Assembly: GCA_013003415.1 (NCBI GenBank)
Contig: JABDJR010000681.1
Coordinates: forward strand, 1 to 14,778
From: Candidatus Eiseniibacteriota bacterium
GTDB lineage: Bacteria; Eisenbacteria; RBG-16-71-46; JABDJR01
Reading direction: 5' to 3'
DNA length: 14,778 nt
A program made the translations under genes and the position numbers. Shown here piece by piece: positions 1 to 7,522 of the stretch. Position 1 is the first letter of the stretch. Each line of letters starts with the position of its first letter. Below the pieces are notes generated by a model that saw nothing but the letters and a program-made list of their open reading frames with translations, searched no databases and was not told the origin of the DNA.

Positions 1-2
1 CG

Positions 3-797
3 GAAACCCGCGGCCGAACATCACAAGAGTGTGTGGGCCAGGGCGCGGCCAATCTGACCTGCGGATTCTTTGGGGCCATGGGTGGTTGCGCCATGATTGG
101 TCAATCCATGATCAACATCAAATCCGGGGGGCGCGGTCGCCTGTCTGGAATCACGGCTGCGGTGGCCCTCCTCGCCTTTATTCTTTTTGGCTCGCGGTGG
201 ATCGAAATGATTCCACTAGCCGCTCTAACCGGCCTCATGATGATGGTTGTCATTGCCACCTTCGCCTGGGCATCGATTCGAATCATGGGCAGCATCCCCC
301 GGGAAGATGCCTTCGTCATTGTGCTGGTGACTGGAGTCACCGTGGCCTACGACCTCGCCCTAGCCGTCATTGTCGGCGTGATTGTCTCCGCCTTGGTCTA
401 CGCCTGGAAATCGGCGCATCATATTTGGGTGGTGGAAGGGCGCTCCGAGATAGATGGTCACAAGGTCTATCAGCTGCATGGTCCCTTGTTCTTTGGATCG
501 ATCGCCGGGTTTCGAGATCTATTCGATCCCAGTAAAGATGTGGGAGAAGACGTTGTGATCGACTTTCGTAATGCACGCGTGTGGGATCACTCAGCCTTGG
601 AAGCCATTGACGCCTTGGCCACGAAATATCAGGAAGCCAAGATTTCTCTCCACCTTGTTCACTTGAGTCCGGACTGCCAATTGCTTCTCAGCAATGCCCG
701 GGACATGGTTGAAGTGAATACGATTGAGGATCCCCACTACGGCGTGGTGGTGAACTACTCAGAGCTTGTGGAGTCCGGCGGCGTCAAGGAAAGCTAG
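3..797 (+). CDS. SulP-family anion transporter, C-terminal part with STAS domain (partial)
   Basis: This is a secondary transporter of inorganic anions (sulfate, bicarbonate or similar) in the inner membrane. The reading frame is open to the left edge, so the N-terminal half is missing; 264 residues are visible. Residues about 8-48 contain the highly conserved SulP stretch with QECVGQGAANL, then GGCAMIGQSMINIKSGGRGR. Hydrophobic segments follow at about 50-90 and 102-134. A cytoplasmic STAS domain occupies about 145-250, with the typical strand VVIDF followed by WDHSAL; the Ser lies at the site that is phosphorylated in anti-sigma antagonists. The GTG at 33 is an internal valine codon, not a start. 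It converges on the pentapeptide-repeat gene with an 86-bp gap. Family assignment is firm. The transported ion cannot be told, and no carbonic anhydrase or sulfur gene lies in the window to hint at it. Confidence 0.93.
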   Translation, partial: ETRGRTSQECVGQGAANLTCGFFGAMGGCAMIGQSMINIKSGGRGRLSGITAAVALLAFILFGSRWIEMIPLAALTGLMMMVVIATFAWASIRIMGSIPREDAFVIVLVTGVTVAYDLALAVIVGVIVSALVYAWKSAHHIWVVEGRSEIDGHKVYQLHGPLFFGSIAGFRDLFDPSKDVGEDVVIDFRNARVWDHSALEAIDALATKYQEAKISLHLVHLSPDCQLLLSNARDMVEVNTIEDPHYGVVVNYSELVESGGVKES

Positions 798-845
798 ACT
801 CGATTCCTGGTTTGTTCGACAACATCGCCGAAAGCTTCAGCCCGG

Positions 846-869
846 GCATCGCGACCAGGAGGTCGATGC
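846..869. terminator. Weak hairpin between convergent genes
   Basis: GCAT and CGACC pair with GGTCG and ATGC around an AGGA loop, with a two-base bulge (850-851). It is the only clear inverted repeat in the 86 bp between the SulP stop and the pentapeptide-repeat stop. No T-run follows on either strand, so a role as a bidirectional terminator is only a guess from position. Confidence 0.25.
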
Positions 870-883
870 GCTAAGTCTTAGCT

Positions 884-1801
884 CTATTCCTTTGGCAGCG
901 TGATATCAATACCGTCGGTATTCGCGCCTTCTAGATTGGCGCCACGCAAACGCGCCCCTTCAAGCTTAGCTCCGCGAAGATCCGCATTCTCAAGCCACGC
1001 CCCTTCGAGGAGAGCCCCGCGCAAGTCGGCGCCGCGAAGATCGGCACCTTCGAGCTCAGCCCGCTCAAACAAAGCGCGACGGAACCGCCCGTTCTTGAGG
1101 CTTGCCCCATTCAAGCTTGCCAGCGTGAAATCACAGCTGATGCCTACGGCTTCCGTGAGATCGGCCTGGTTGAGATCGGCACCATGGAAGTCACCGTCGG
1201 AAATAAGCGTTCTTTGAAGGCGGGCCTCCGTAAGAACGGCTCGACGCGCAAAGATGGACTTCATGTAAGCGCCGGTGGCGTTAGCGTTCTTGAGGATCGT
1301 GGACTCCAGCCGGACTTTGTCCATAGCCGCACCCATGAGGTTGGCTTCGCTGAGGTCAGCTCGTGACAGATCAGCACCGTCCAGAACAGATCGCGACAAA
1401 CGAGCCTGCATCAAGCTTGCTCCAACGAAGCGAGCCCCAGCCAAGTAGGCGCGTTGAAGGCGAATTCGGGTCATGTCGGCTTCGGTGAAGTCGGCCCGAC
1501 CTGCATCGGCACTTTTCAAGATGGCGCCGTAGAGCAGAGCGCGGGTAAACACGCAGCCCGAAAGATCAGCGTAGGGAAGGTGAGCCTCGGAGAGCATGGC
1601 TCCCTCGAGATGAGAACCTTTGAAGTCGATGCGATCGAAGACCGAACCCGCATGGTCCCCACCGCTGGTGAGTTCCAAATTGAGGTTTTGTATGAACCCG
1701 GCGCGATCTTCAAGGTGAAACCAACATACGTTGGCCCCAGTGAGTGCGCGAGTATCACAAGAATCCGTGCTGCAGGGGCGAACCATAACTTTGATCGACA
1801 T
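884..1801 (-). CDS. Pentapeptide-repeat protein with N-terminal Cys/His cluster
   Basis: The protein has 305 residues. From about residue 58 to 295 nearly the whole chain follows the pentapeptide pattern A(D/N/R)LXX, for example GADLSRADLSEANL and GADLRGADLRGALL, which folds as a right-handed quadrilateral beta-helix. Before it, residues 10-29 carry C-x4-C-x10-C-x2-H (CSTDSC...CWFH), which looks like a small zinc site. No signal peptide or membrane segment is seen, so it is probably cytoplasmic. Two ATGs are possible: 1807 and 1801. The purine run GGAGAGG (1808-1814) touches the first, while the second has normal spacing, so 1801 is chosen. It lies 38 bp after the HEAT-cyclophilin gene on the same strand and is likely co-transcribed with it. 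The function is unknown. Pentapeptide proteins include gyrase-protecting DNA mimics, but nothing here proves that role. Confidence 0.9.
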   Translation of the reverse strand: MSIKVMVRPCSTDSCDTRALTGANVCWFHLEDRAGFIQNLNLELTSGGDHAGSVFDRIDFKGSHLEGAMLSEAHLPYADLSGCVFTRALLYGAILKSADAGRADFTEADMTRIRLQRAYLAGARFVGASLMQARLSRSVLDGADLSRADLSEANLMGAAMDKVRLESTILKNANATGAYMKSIFARRAVLTEARLQRTLISDGDFHGADLNQADLTEAVGISCDFTLASLNGASLKNGRFRRALFERAELEGADLRGADLRGALLEGAWLENADLRGAKLEGARLRGANLEGANTDGIDITLPKE

Positions 1802-1807
1802 CGTCAT

Positions 1808-1814
1808 CCTCTCC
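1808..1814 (-). promoter_or_regulatory. Ribosome-binding site of the pentapeptide-repeat gene
   Basis: On the minus strand this reads GGAGAGG directly before ATGACGATG. Spacing from its AGG to the second ATG (1801) is 6 nt; to the first (1807) it is zero. This favours the second start. Confidence 0.6.
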
Positions 1815-1839
1815 GGTCGACGATACCGCTGGCCCGCGA

Positions 1840-3861
1840 TTAAAGAGTTTCTAGGCGAATCTCTTGAATCTTGTCACCGATTCGGATCTTGTCGACCACT
1901 TCTTGTCCTTCGACCACTTGACCGAAGACAGTATAGCGTCCATCGAGATGGGGTTGGGGAGAGTGGGTGACAAAAAACTGGCTTCCACCGGTGTCCTTGC
2001 CTGCGTGTGCCATACCTACGGTTCCCGTTTTGTACGTCAAGGGACTGTACTCACAACGGATCGCGTAGCCGGGACCTCCCCAGCCATCCCCTCGAGGATC
2101 GCCGGTCTGTACTACAAAATCGGCGACTACACGGTGAAACCTGAGCCCATCGTAGTAACCTTCTTTGGCAAGTGCGAGAAAGTTCGCGACCGTGGCCGGG
2201 GCCACGGAAGCATTGAGGTCGATAACGATCTCGCCTCGGGTGGTCACAAGGGTGGCTCGGGTGGAGGAGTGGTTGAGTTCAGCCTCTACAATGGCGTCGA
2301 GATCCCAATTTTCGGGGAGGCTGGGCCTGGCCTGGACCTCGACCGGATCGGTACCTTCAATCAGGGCTAGGCTTTGCGAGGCTCGGGTTGCCACGTTGTA
2401 GTCGGTATCTTCAAGGGCCTCTTTCATGAGGACGATGGCCTTACTTTCGGAGACCGGATTCAGGGTACCAATGGCTCCATCGTCCTCTCCGGCGGCCAGA
2501 ATGGTCCCTAAAGCCTGAAGAATGGCGATCATGGCTTCGGAATCGACCGGGCTGACTAGATTTCTGTAGGCCGCAACCAGATCGCCAACCGCTTCTCGGT
2601 CGAAACGCTGGCCCGCAGCACTGGCGGCGCTGGTCATCACGGCGATATCGTCACTCTTGATTCCGGGGCGAATAAACTTAACCGCTTCAATTTGGGGGAA
2701 CTGCACCAATGAATTGATGGCTGCAGCTTGAACCTGTGGCATTTCGTCTTGAACAACCGGTTCGAGCACCAGAAGTGCCTGTTCGGTGGGTACTCGGGCA
2801 AAGGCCGTAGCTGCCGCCATCCGAATACGCCAGTCTGCATCGCGAATGCCATCGCGCAGAGCCAGAAGCGCACCCTCTCCCGAAGCTTGAGCTCTTGCCA
2901 TGAGATAGGCGCTACGGATTTGCCAATCGCTGCTGAACTCATAGTCCATGATGCGAGACAACCCTTCACCGCCCAGTTTTCCCATGGTCTCGATAGCAGT
3001 CAATACGACGCTGTTGTTTGGATCGTCGAGTAAGAGGCTGGCCCGGCTGGCAAAAAACTTGTTTCGCGTGTCGCCAATCGCACGCAAAGCTTCGACGCGC
3101 ACTCGCCAATCTTCATCTTGAAAAAGAGGCACAACACTCTCGCTGAGTTTCTGTCTTTTTAGGGCGCCGACGGCGCGGCAGGCAAAGATTTTAGTTTGGG
3201 TGTCTTTGGATTGGAGCGCGCGATGCAACCCGGAAGCTGCAGAAACACACTTGCCACGCTGAACCGCGAAGGCCGCTCGCCACGTGATCTCGCGGTGAGG
3301 GCTCCGAAGGGCCTGAATTAGCGCCGGCCCCGCATCTTCAATGGAAAAAGACCGTTGTCCCAAGAGGCCAAGAGCATGGGCTGCGGTGGCGCTTTCCACT
3401 TTGTCGTTTTTGGAAAGAATTTCTGCCAATACAGGAACGGAAGTTTCGGTACCCGACTTGCCCAGGCCCAAGATAATGGTCTGCCTGACCGTGGGGTCGG
3501 TTTCTATGTTCAAAGCCTCAAGAAGAATCGGCTCTACCTGATCGCGGAACATTTGGCTGATGGCAAAAAAGGCCGCGTTACGAACCTCGGCTGATTCGCT
3601 TTGCGAGGCATCGGTAATAGCGTCGAGAGTGGAGATGTCTTGAATGCTGGCCAAAGATTGAAGCACCCGAAGTTGGGTGGCTTCGTCGCCAGTTTCAAGG
3701 AGATTGAGCAAGTAGCCGTCGGCCAGGTTCCGCGAGTGCTCGTGAATCAGGATTTCTTTGAGGGTTTCTTTGTCGATGTCAGCCTTTGCCATGGGCGGCA
3801 CGCCAACTGCGACAGCCAAAACCAATCCGGCCCCAACGAGCCTAGTAACCAAACCGTTCAT
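1840..3861 (-). CDS. Secreted HEAT-repeat protein with C-terminal cyclophilin-type peptidyl-prolyl isomerase domain
   Basis: The protein has 673 residues. A signal peptide (1-27: short basic start, hydrophobic core, AKA cleavage site) sends it to the periplasm or beyond. Residues about 55-500 are helical HEAT repeats, with recurring units such as VRNAAFFAISQM, ITWRAAFAVQRG, WRVRVEALRAIGD and WRIRMAAATAFA. Residues 533-673 form a cyclophilin domain: FHRV (catalytic Arg577), F582, Q585, GSQFFVT (626-632) and LDGRYTVFG (639-647). Compared with human CypA, the residues at the Trp121 and His126 positions are His638 and Tyr643, as in many bacterial cyclophilins with low cyclosporin affinity. It should catalyse prolyl cis-trans isomerisation in proteins held by the HEAT scaffold. 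The ATG at 3861 is preceded by GGGAG at 11 nt, slightly far. It follows the OmpA-lipoprotein gene after 213 bp and precedes the pentapeptide gene. The domain assignments are firm; the client is unknown. Confidence 0.92.
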   Translation of the reverse strand: MNGLVTRLVGAGLVLAVAVGVPPMAKADIDKETLKEILIHEHSRNLADGYLLNLLETGDEATQLRVLQSLASIQDISTLDAITDASQSESAEVRNAAFFAISQMFRDQVEPILLEALNIETDPTVRQTIILGLGKSGTETSVPVLAEILSKNDKVESATAAHALGLLGQRSFSIEDAGPALIQALRSPHREITWRAAFAVQRGKCVSAASGLHRALQSKDTQTKIFACRAVGALKRQKLSESVVPLFQDEDWRVRVEALRAIGDTRNKFFASRASLLLDDPNNSVVLTAIETMGKLGGEGLSRIMDYEFSSDWQIRSAYLMARAQASGEGALLALRDGIRDADWRIRMAAATAFARVPTEQALLVLEPVVQDEMPQVQAAAINSLVQFPQIEAVKFIRPGIKSDDIAVMTSAASAAGQRFDREAVGDLVAAYRNLVSPVDSEAMIAILQALGTILAAGEDDGAIGTLNPVSESKAIVLMKEALEDTDYNVATRASQSLALIEGTDPVEVQARPSLPENWDLDAIVEAELNHSSTRATLVTTRGEIVIDLNASVAPATVANFLALAKEGYYDGLRFHRVVADFVVQTGDPRGDGWGGPGYAIRCEYSPLTYKTGTVGMAHAGKDTGGSQFFVTHSPQPHLDGRYTVFGQVVEGQEVVDKIRIGDKIQEIRLETL

Positions 3862-3922
3862 GAGTTCTTAATCTCCCTAAGAAGTGGGGTGTGCACGCTT
3901 ACCGTGCGAAAGAAGGCCTAAG

Positions 3923-3928
3923 AGTATA
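3923..3928 (-). promoter_or_regulatory. Candidate -10 box for the HEAT-cyclophilin gene
   Basis: The minus strand reads TATACT, 5 of 6 matches to the sigma-70 -10 consensus, 61 bp upstream of the start codon. No good -35 box sits at 16-18 bp. Between it and the gene, GCACG-CTTAC-CGTGC (3893-3907) could form a small hairpin in the leader. The rest of the 213-bp gap (3862-4074) shows no gene. Confidence 0.3.
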
Positions 3929-4055
3929 GCGCGTCGGGGGGGACCTACGCATGGGTTCTCGTTATACCGACTCCGGCGCTTCTAGCTTCCAGGCTAAGTT
4001 AAGCCTAAATAAGACAAGGAGATAGGGCGATGTTTGCGGTTTTGCCGCGGCTGGA

Positions 4056-4076
4056 AACCCCGTCTTTCCGGGGGTT
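4056..4076 (-). terminator. Possible hairpin at the end of the OmpA-lipoprotein gene
   Basis: On the minus strand, AACCCC pairs with GGGGTT around a 9-nt loop. The 5' arm includes most of the TAA stop codon of the lipoprotein gene. Only a short T-run (TTT) follows, so intrinsic termination would be weak and read-through into the HEAT-cyclophilin gene is possible. Confidence 0.35.
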
Positions 4077-5385
4077 ACTGCCCACCCTTCTCGCTCTGTT
4101 CTCCGATCACCAGATCGACCCGCCGATTGTTGGCCCTACCTTCGCTGGTGGCGTTCGAGTCGACGGGGCGGTTCATGCCATAGCCGAACCAGTCCATATT
4201 ATCGAGAGGCACGCCTTGCTCGGCTAAGAAGCTAAGCACGGATTGGGCTCGTCTCTCGGAGAGTCCCTGGTTGTACTCTTCGCTTCCTACATTGTCGGTG
4301 TGACCCTCAATGAAGATGTGCATTTCTTCAAACTGCTGAAGAATGGTAGCAACCCGCACAAGGTTTAGTTCGGCTTCGCGGCTGAGGTCGGCTTTTCCGG
4401 TTTGAAACAGGATGTCTTTCAAAGACATGATAGTTCCGCGAGCTTCTTGGGAAATCGAGGCGAACTTGCCCTCGAACTGTTTCAAGGCATCGAAAAGTTC
4501 ATCTTGGCGATCTTTCATACGAGATCGCTCGGTCTCCAGCTCGGCCCGTGCCGTTTCCTTCATGCCTCGTTCCAGTTCGACCATGGCCCAAAGCGCCTCG
4601 TCGCGATAGTTGGCAAACGCGCGGGCATCTTGAAGGGCCTCGGTGCAGCGACGATGCGCCAACTCCGAGATGATGCGGTACTCCAGTTCTTGCACCGCCC
4701 GAGCCGCCAAGACGTAGTGATGATCCGACTTTTGGGCTGAGATCTCGAGGGCGGTGGCGCGTTGTTTTTCTCGCTCCCAAATAGCCTGCAAGTCGGAGGT
4801 GGGAACGCGGAGCTTTCGAGCGAGTTGGAGTAGGTCCCCGACCTCGTGGAGGTGTTCCAGGGCTTCGGTGGAAGTCAGATCCGGGTCGGGAACGCTGTCG
4901 TAGTTAAAAGCACTTTCCTTTGCCGGGGCTTCGCGAGTTACGGCACGTGCTTTCCGTTGGGCCACTCGCTCGGCCTGCTCAAGCATGGCCACCGCATCTT
5001 GCCATTCGCGCTGCATTTGAGATGCCACCTGGCGGCAGTCGTCGGCTCCCAGTTCGTTTTGGTAGGCGCGGGCCGAGGCCAAAGCCACGCGATTGGTGGC
5101 CAAGGCTGCGATGGAAGTTCGTCGGGCATCTTCTTCAAGGTTTAGAGACGCGTACCTTTCGGAGGCCGCCATGCTGTCCTGCGCCACGCGGAGAAACCCA
5201 AGGGTGGAAGGATCGTTCGAAAGAGTTTCGATCTCCTCCTGCATGCGGTTGTGGTCGACCAGATAGGGTTCAAGATTGATAGGAACCTGCGCTTTGCCAC
5301 AGCCAAGGAGACTTGCAAGAACCACGAACATTACCCAACCGCGCCTTCGCATTAGGGGCGACGATGTTTTTTCTGAACGGCTCAC
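4075..5385 (-). CDS. OmpA-domain lipoprotein (DUF4398-like plus OmpA C-terminal domain)
   Basis: The protein has 436 residues. The lipoprotein signal ends in the lipobox LLGC with Cys29 as the lipidated residue. Gly at +2 is not an inner-membrane retention signal, so outer-membrane anchoring is expected. Residues about 40-160 are Ala/Glu-rich helices resembling DUF4398, followed by a helical, probably coiled-coil stretch to about 315. Residues 317-436 are an OmpA/Pal peptidoglycan-binding domain: ILFQTGKADL, GHTDNVG (361-367) and LSERRA (375-380), which supply the Asp and Arg that bind diaminopimelate. The start used is GTG, overlapping the slipin stop by four bases (GTGA), which suggests translational coupling. 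ATG at 5352 would give a more typical short lipoprotein signal (MRRRGWVMF...) and is a real alternative. Neither start has a strong ribosome-binding site. The DUF4398-OmpA architecture is common in diderms, but its exact job is not settled. Confidence 0.9.
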   Translation of the reverse strand: MSRSEKTSSPLMRRRGWVMFVVLASLLGCGKAQVPINLEPYLVDHNRMQEEIETLSNDPSTLGFLRVAQDSMAASERYASLNLEEDARRTSIAALATNRVALASARAYQNELGADDCRQVASQMQREWQDAVAMLEQAERVAQRKARAVTREAPAKESAFNYDSVPDPDLTSTEALEHLHEVGDLLQLARKLRVPTSDLQAIWEREKQRATALEISAQKSDHHYVLAARAVQELEYRIISELAHRRCTEALQDARAFANYRDEALWAMVELERGMKETARAELETERSRMKDRQDELFDALKQFEGKFASISQEARGTIMSLKDILFQTGKADLSREAELNLVRVATILQQFEEMHIFIEGHTDNVGSEEYNQGLSERRAQSVLSFLAEQGVPLDNMDWFGYGMNRPVDSNATSEGRANNRRVDLVIGEQSEKGGQ

Positions 5386-6137
5386 GATTCTTTTTTGCTC
5401 CGATCCGCAAAAGCACCTATGAGATCCATAGGCAAGGGGAAGATTAAAGTCCGAGTTTGCTCCGAGCTGATCTCGGAGAGGGTGGAAAGATACCGCAATT
5501 GGATGGCGGTGGGTTCTTTTCCGATGATGGCCGCAGCCGCAGCCAGTTTTTCGGAAGCTTGCAGCTCACCTTCGGCGTGGATGATCTTTGCCCGCCGCTC
5601 ACGCTCGGATTCAGCCTGGCGAGCCAGGGCCCGCCGCATTTCGACCGGAAGATCGACATCTTTCACCTCAACCGCGCTGACTTTAACCCCCCAGGGGTCG
5701 GTCCGGGTATCGATGATGGTGGCCAACTGCTGATTGATGCTCTCGCGGTCGGATAACAGTTGGTCTAGCTCATGTTCACCGACGGTGGACCGCAGGGTGG
5801 TTTGGGCGATCTGGCTTGTGGCAAAGAGGAAGTCCTCAACCGAAACGATGGCGCCTTCCGGGTTCACCACTCGAAAATACAACACCGCGTTTACTTTGAT
5901 AGAAACGTTGTCTTTCGTGATGACGTCTTGAGGCGGAACGTCCATGGCCACAACTCGCAAAGAAACTTTGACCATTTTGTCGATGAAGGGGATAAGAAAG
6001 AAGAGGCCCGGTCCCTTCACGCCTATGAATCGACCTAAACGGAAAACGACGCCACGCTCGTATTCGCGCAGTACGCGGACGGAGCTTGTGATCACCATAA
6101 AGAGAAAAACGCCTAGGACGCCTAAAATGATCTGCAT
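5382..6137 (-). CDS. Slipin (stomatin-like SPFH/Band 7 membrane protein)
   Basis: The protein has 251 residues, normal for bacterial slipins. One N-terminal membrane segment (about 2-20) is followed by the SPFH domain (about 25-190) with the conserved REYERGVVFRLGR, GPGLFFLIPFID, DVPPQDVITKDNVSI and VKDVDLPVEMRRALARQAE. A charged then Ala-rich helical tail (about 170-215, AEGELQASEKLAAAA) drives oligomerisation in this family. Slipins form membrane microdomain scaffolds and are encoded next to NfeD-type proteases in many bacteria and archaea; in Pyrococcus the NfeD partner (PH1510) cleaves the tail of the stomatin homologue PH1511. Here the protease gene lies 21 bp upstream, so the pair is probably one operon. 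The ATG at 6137 has CTGGAG five bases upstream. Assignment is firm. Confidence 0.95.
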   Translation of the reverse strand: MQIILGVLGVFLFMVITSSVRVLREYERGVVFRLGRFIGVKGPGLFFLIPFIDKMVKVSLRVVAMDVPPQDVITKDNVSIKVNAVLYFRVVNPEGAIVSVEDFLFATSQIAQTTLRSTVGEHELDQLLSDRESINQQLATIIDTRTDPWGVKVSAVEVKDVDLPVEMRRALARQAESERERRAKIIHAEGELQASEKLAAAAAIIGKEPTAIQLRYLSTLSEISSEQTRTLIFPLPMDLIGAFADRSKKES

Positions 6138-6142
6138 GAGAA

Positions 6143-6148
6143 CTCCAG
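6143..6148 (-). promoter_or_regulatory. Ribosome-binding site of the slipin gene
   Basis: The minus strand reads CTGGAG with 5 nt to the ATG at 6137. It lies in the 21-bp gap after the NfeD stop codon and supports this start. Confidence 0.6.
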
Positions 6149-6158
6149 GTCTATAAGG

Positions 6159-7457
6159 CTATGAACTCACCGGCTTAACGTGGAGGGTAAGCCGATCGAC
6201 TGCCACAACTTCTACGGAAACTCCTACCGGGAGAGGATCGGAAGATTCCGAAACCGCCGTCCAATGCTCACCGGCGACAAAGATAGTGCCTTCAGGATCG
6301 AGGGTTTTGCGTACCTCGCCAACCAATCCGACTAAAGCTTCTTCTCCGGATACGACCCTTCGCTTTTGAGCTCGGAGCGCCATGAGGATGGCAAAGCCGA
6401 AGAAAACCAAAGAAAGTAAAACCGTGGGGAGAGCGACTTGCATAGAAACTCTCAAAAAGGGAGCCGGCGATTCGAAAAGCATGAGCGATCCGGCGAGGAG
6501 GGCTCCCGCGCCTCCGACCGTAAGCAATCCGTGGCTTGTGATCTGTGTTTCCAGAAAGAAAAGCACCAGGGCCACAATCATGAGCAGGAGGCCTGCGTAG
6601 CTAATGCTTAAGGTTTGAAGTCCAAGGAGTCCGAGGATGAGGCAAATAGATCCGGCCACTCCAGGGAAGATAGCGCCCGGATTGGAGAGTTCGAAAAACA
6701 ATCCGTAGAAACCCAGCATGAGCAATAGATAGGAGATGGTGGGGTTGTTCAGGAGGCTGAGAATCTTGTAACGCTGAGTGAGGGTTTTGGTTTCGATCGT
6801 GGCCTGGGCCGTGGAAAGCGTTTTGAATTTACCCTCCGCCATTTTCACCTCTCGACCGTCCATTTTCGCCAGCAGCTCTTCCGGGGAGTTGGCGATGAAG
6901 TCGACCACGTTTTGTTCGACCGCTTCACTGGCAGGGAGGGACTCGGCAGAACGAACCGCGCTGGCCGCCCATTCTTCATTGCGATCGTGGGTACGGGCGA
7001 GGGAACGAATATAGGCCTCGGCGTCGTTAAACACCTTGCTCGCCATGGTGGAGTCCATTTCGCCACCGGCGCCGGCAACCGGTGAGGCCGCACCCAAATT
7101 GGTGCCTGGAGCCATGGCGGCAATGTGTGCGCTTAGCGCAATGAACGTTCCCGCCGAAGCCGCACGGGCCCCTTCGGGAGCGATATAGACCGCAACGGGG
7201 ACATCGCTTGCGAGGATGCCCTTGATGATACTTCTCATGGAATCCATGAGGCCGCCGGGTGTGTCCAACTCAAAGACAAGCACCTCGGCTTGGGCCGTTT
7301 CGGCTTCCTTGATGGCGTCGAGCATGTAATCGGCGGAAATCGGGCCAATGATGTCGTCGACAACGAGCCAGTGAACAACCTGGGCGCGACTCGTGGATGG
7401 GGTGGCCAACCCGAGGAGCAAAGACAAAAGACCAAGTGCGATCGATAAACGTTTCAT
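6159..7457 (-). CDS. nfeD: NfeD-type membrane-bound serine protease (ClpP class)
   Basis: The protein has 432 residues, the long NfeD1b form. A signal peptide (about 1-25) is followed by a ClpP-like protease domain (about 28-215) with DTPGGLMDSM (65-74), the nucleophile Ser101 in RAASAGTF and Lys141 in MASKVFNDAEAYIRSLA. The Ser-Lys spacing (40) is close to that of Pyrococcus PH1510 (Ser97/Lys138), so a catalytic dyad is expected and the enzyme looks active. Membrane segments lie at about 241-256, 264-283, 286-303, 310-328 and 341-362. A C-terminal OB-fold, the NfeD domain proper, spans about 372-432. It should cleave the slipin tail or other membrane substrates at the outer face of the inner membrane. 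The ATG at 7457 abuts the T-run of the terminator after efp. Its only Shine-Dalgarno-like sequence is GGGGG in the 3' arm of that hairpin, 9 nt upstream. Confidence 0.94.
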   Translation of the reverse strand: MKRLSIALGLLSLLLGLATPSTSRAQVVHWLVVDDIIGPISADYMLDAIKEAETAQAEVLVFELDTPGGLMDSMRSIIKGILASDVPVAVYIAPEGARAASAGTFIALSAHIAAMAPGTNLGAASPVAGAGGEMDSTMASKVFNDAEAYIRSLARTHDRNEEWAASAVRSAESLPASEAVEQNVVDFIANSPEELLAKMDGREVKMAEGKFKTLSTAQATIETKTLTQRYKILSLLNNPTISYLLLMLGFYGLFFELSNPGAIFPGVAGSICLILGLLGLQTLSISYAGLLLMIVALVLFFLETQITSHGLLTVGGAGALLAGSLMLFESPAPFLRVSMQVALPTVLLSLVFFGFAILMALRAQKRRVVSGEEALVGLVGEVRKTLDPEGTIFVAGEHWTAVSESSDPLPVGVSVEVVAVDRLTLHVKPVSS

Positions 7458-7494
7458 AAAAAGAAACCCCCGAGACGTGGATGTCTCAGGGGTT
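7458..7494 (-). terminator. Rho-independent terminator after efp, abutting the nfeD start
   Basis: On the minus strand AACCCC-T-GAGAC pairs with GTCTC-G-GGGGTT around a 6-nt loop (11 pairs, one mismatch) and is followed by TTTCTTTTT. This is a canonical intrinsic terminator for efp transcripts. The T-run ends at the base before the nfeD ATG, so the hairpin also occupies the translation-initiation region of nfeD. Confidence 0.8.
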
Positions 7495-7522
7495 ATTGTA
7501 ACGCGGTTCGGGAGCCTTGTAA
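7495..7522 (-). promoter_or_regulatory. Candidate sigma-70-like promoter for nfeD-slipin-lipoprotein
   Basis: On the minus strand, TTACAA (7517-7522, 3 of 6 matches to the -35 consensus) and TACAAT (7495-7500, 5 of 6 matches to the -10 consensus) are 16 bp apart. Transcription would start near 7488, inside the 5' arm of the terminator hairpin. Such an RNA would lack the outer part of that arm and leave GGGGG free to act as a ribosome-binding site. Prediction only; the -35 is weak. Confidence 0.4.

Noticed and set aside
900..1217. Plus-strand open frames opposite the pentapeptide-repeat gene
   Set aside because: They are low-complexity mirrors (Ser/Ala/Pro/Arg-rich) of the repetitive pentapeptide coding sequence.
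884..1801. The repetitive DNA here as a tandem repeat or CRISPR-like array
   Set aside because: The periodicity is about 15 bp and comes from the protein pentapeptide pattern; the repeats are degenerate at DNA level and have no spacers.
3988..4010. Inverted repeat AGGCT-AAGTTA-AGCCT in the gap before the HEAT-cyclophilin gene
   Set aside because: Five-base arms with no T-run, no promoter in register and no second copy; too weak to call an operator or terminator.
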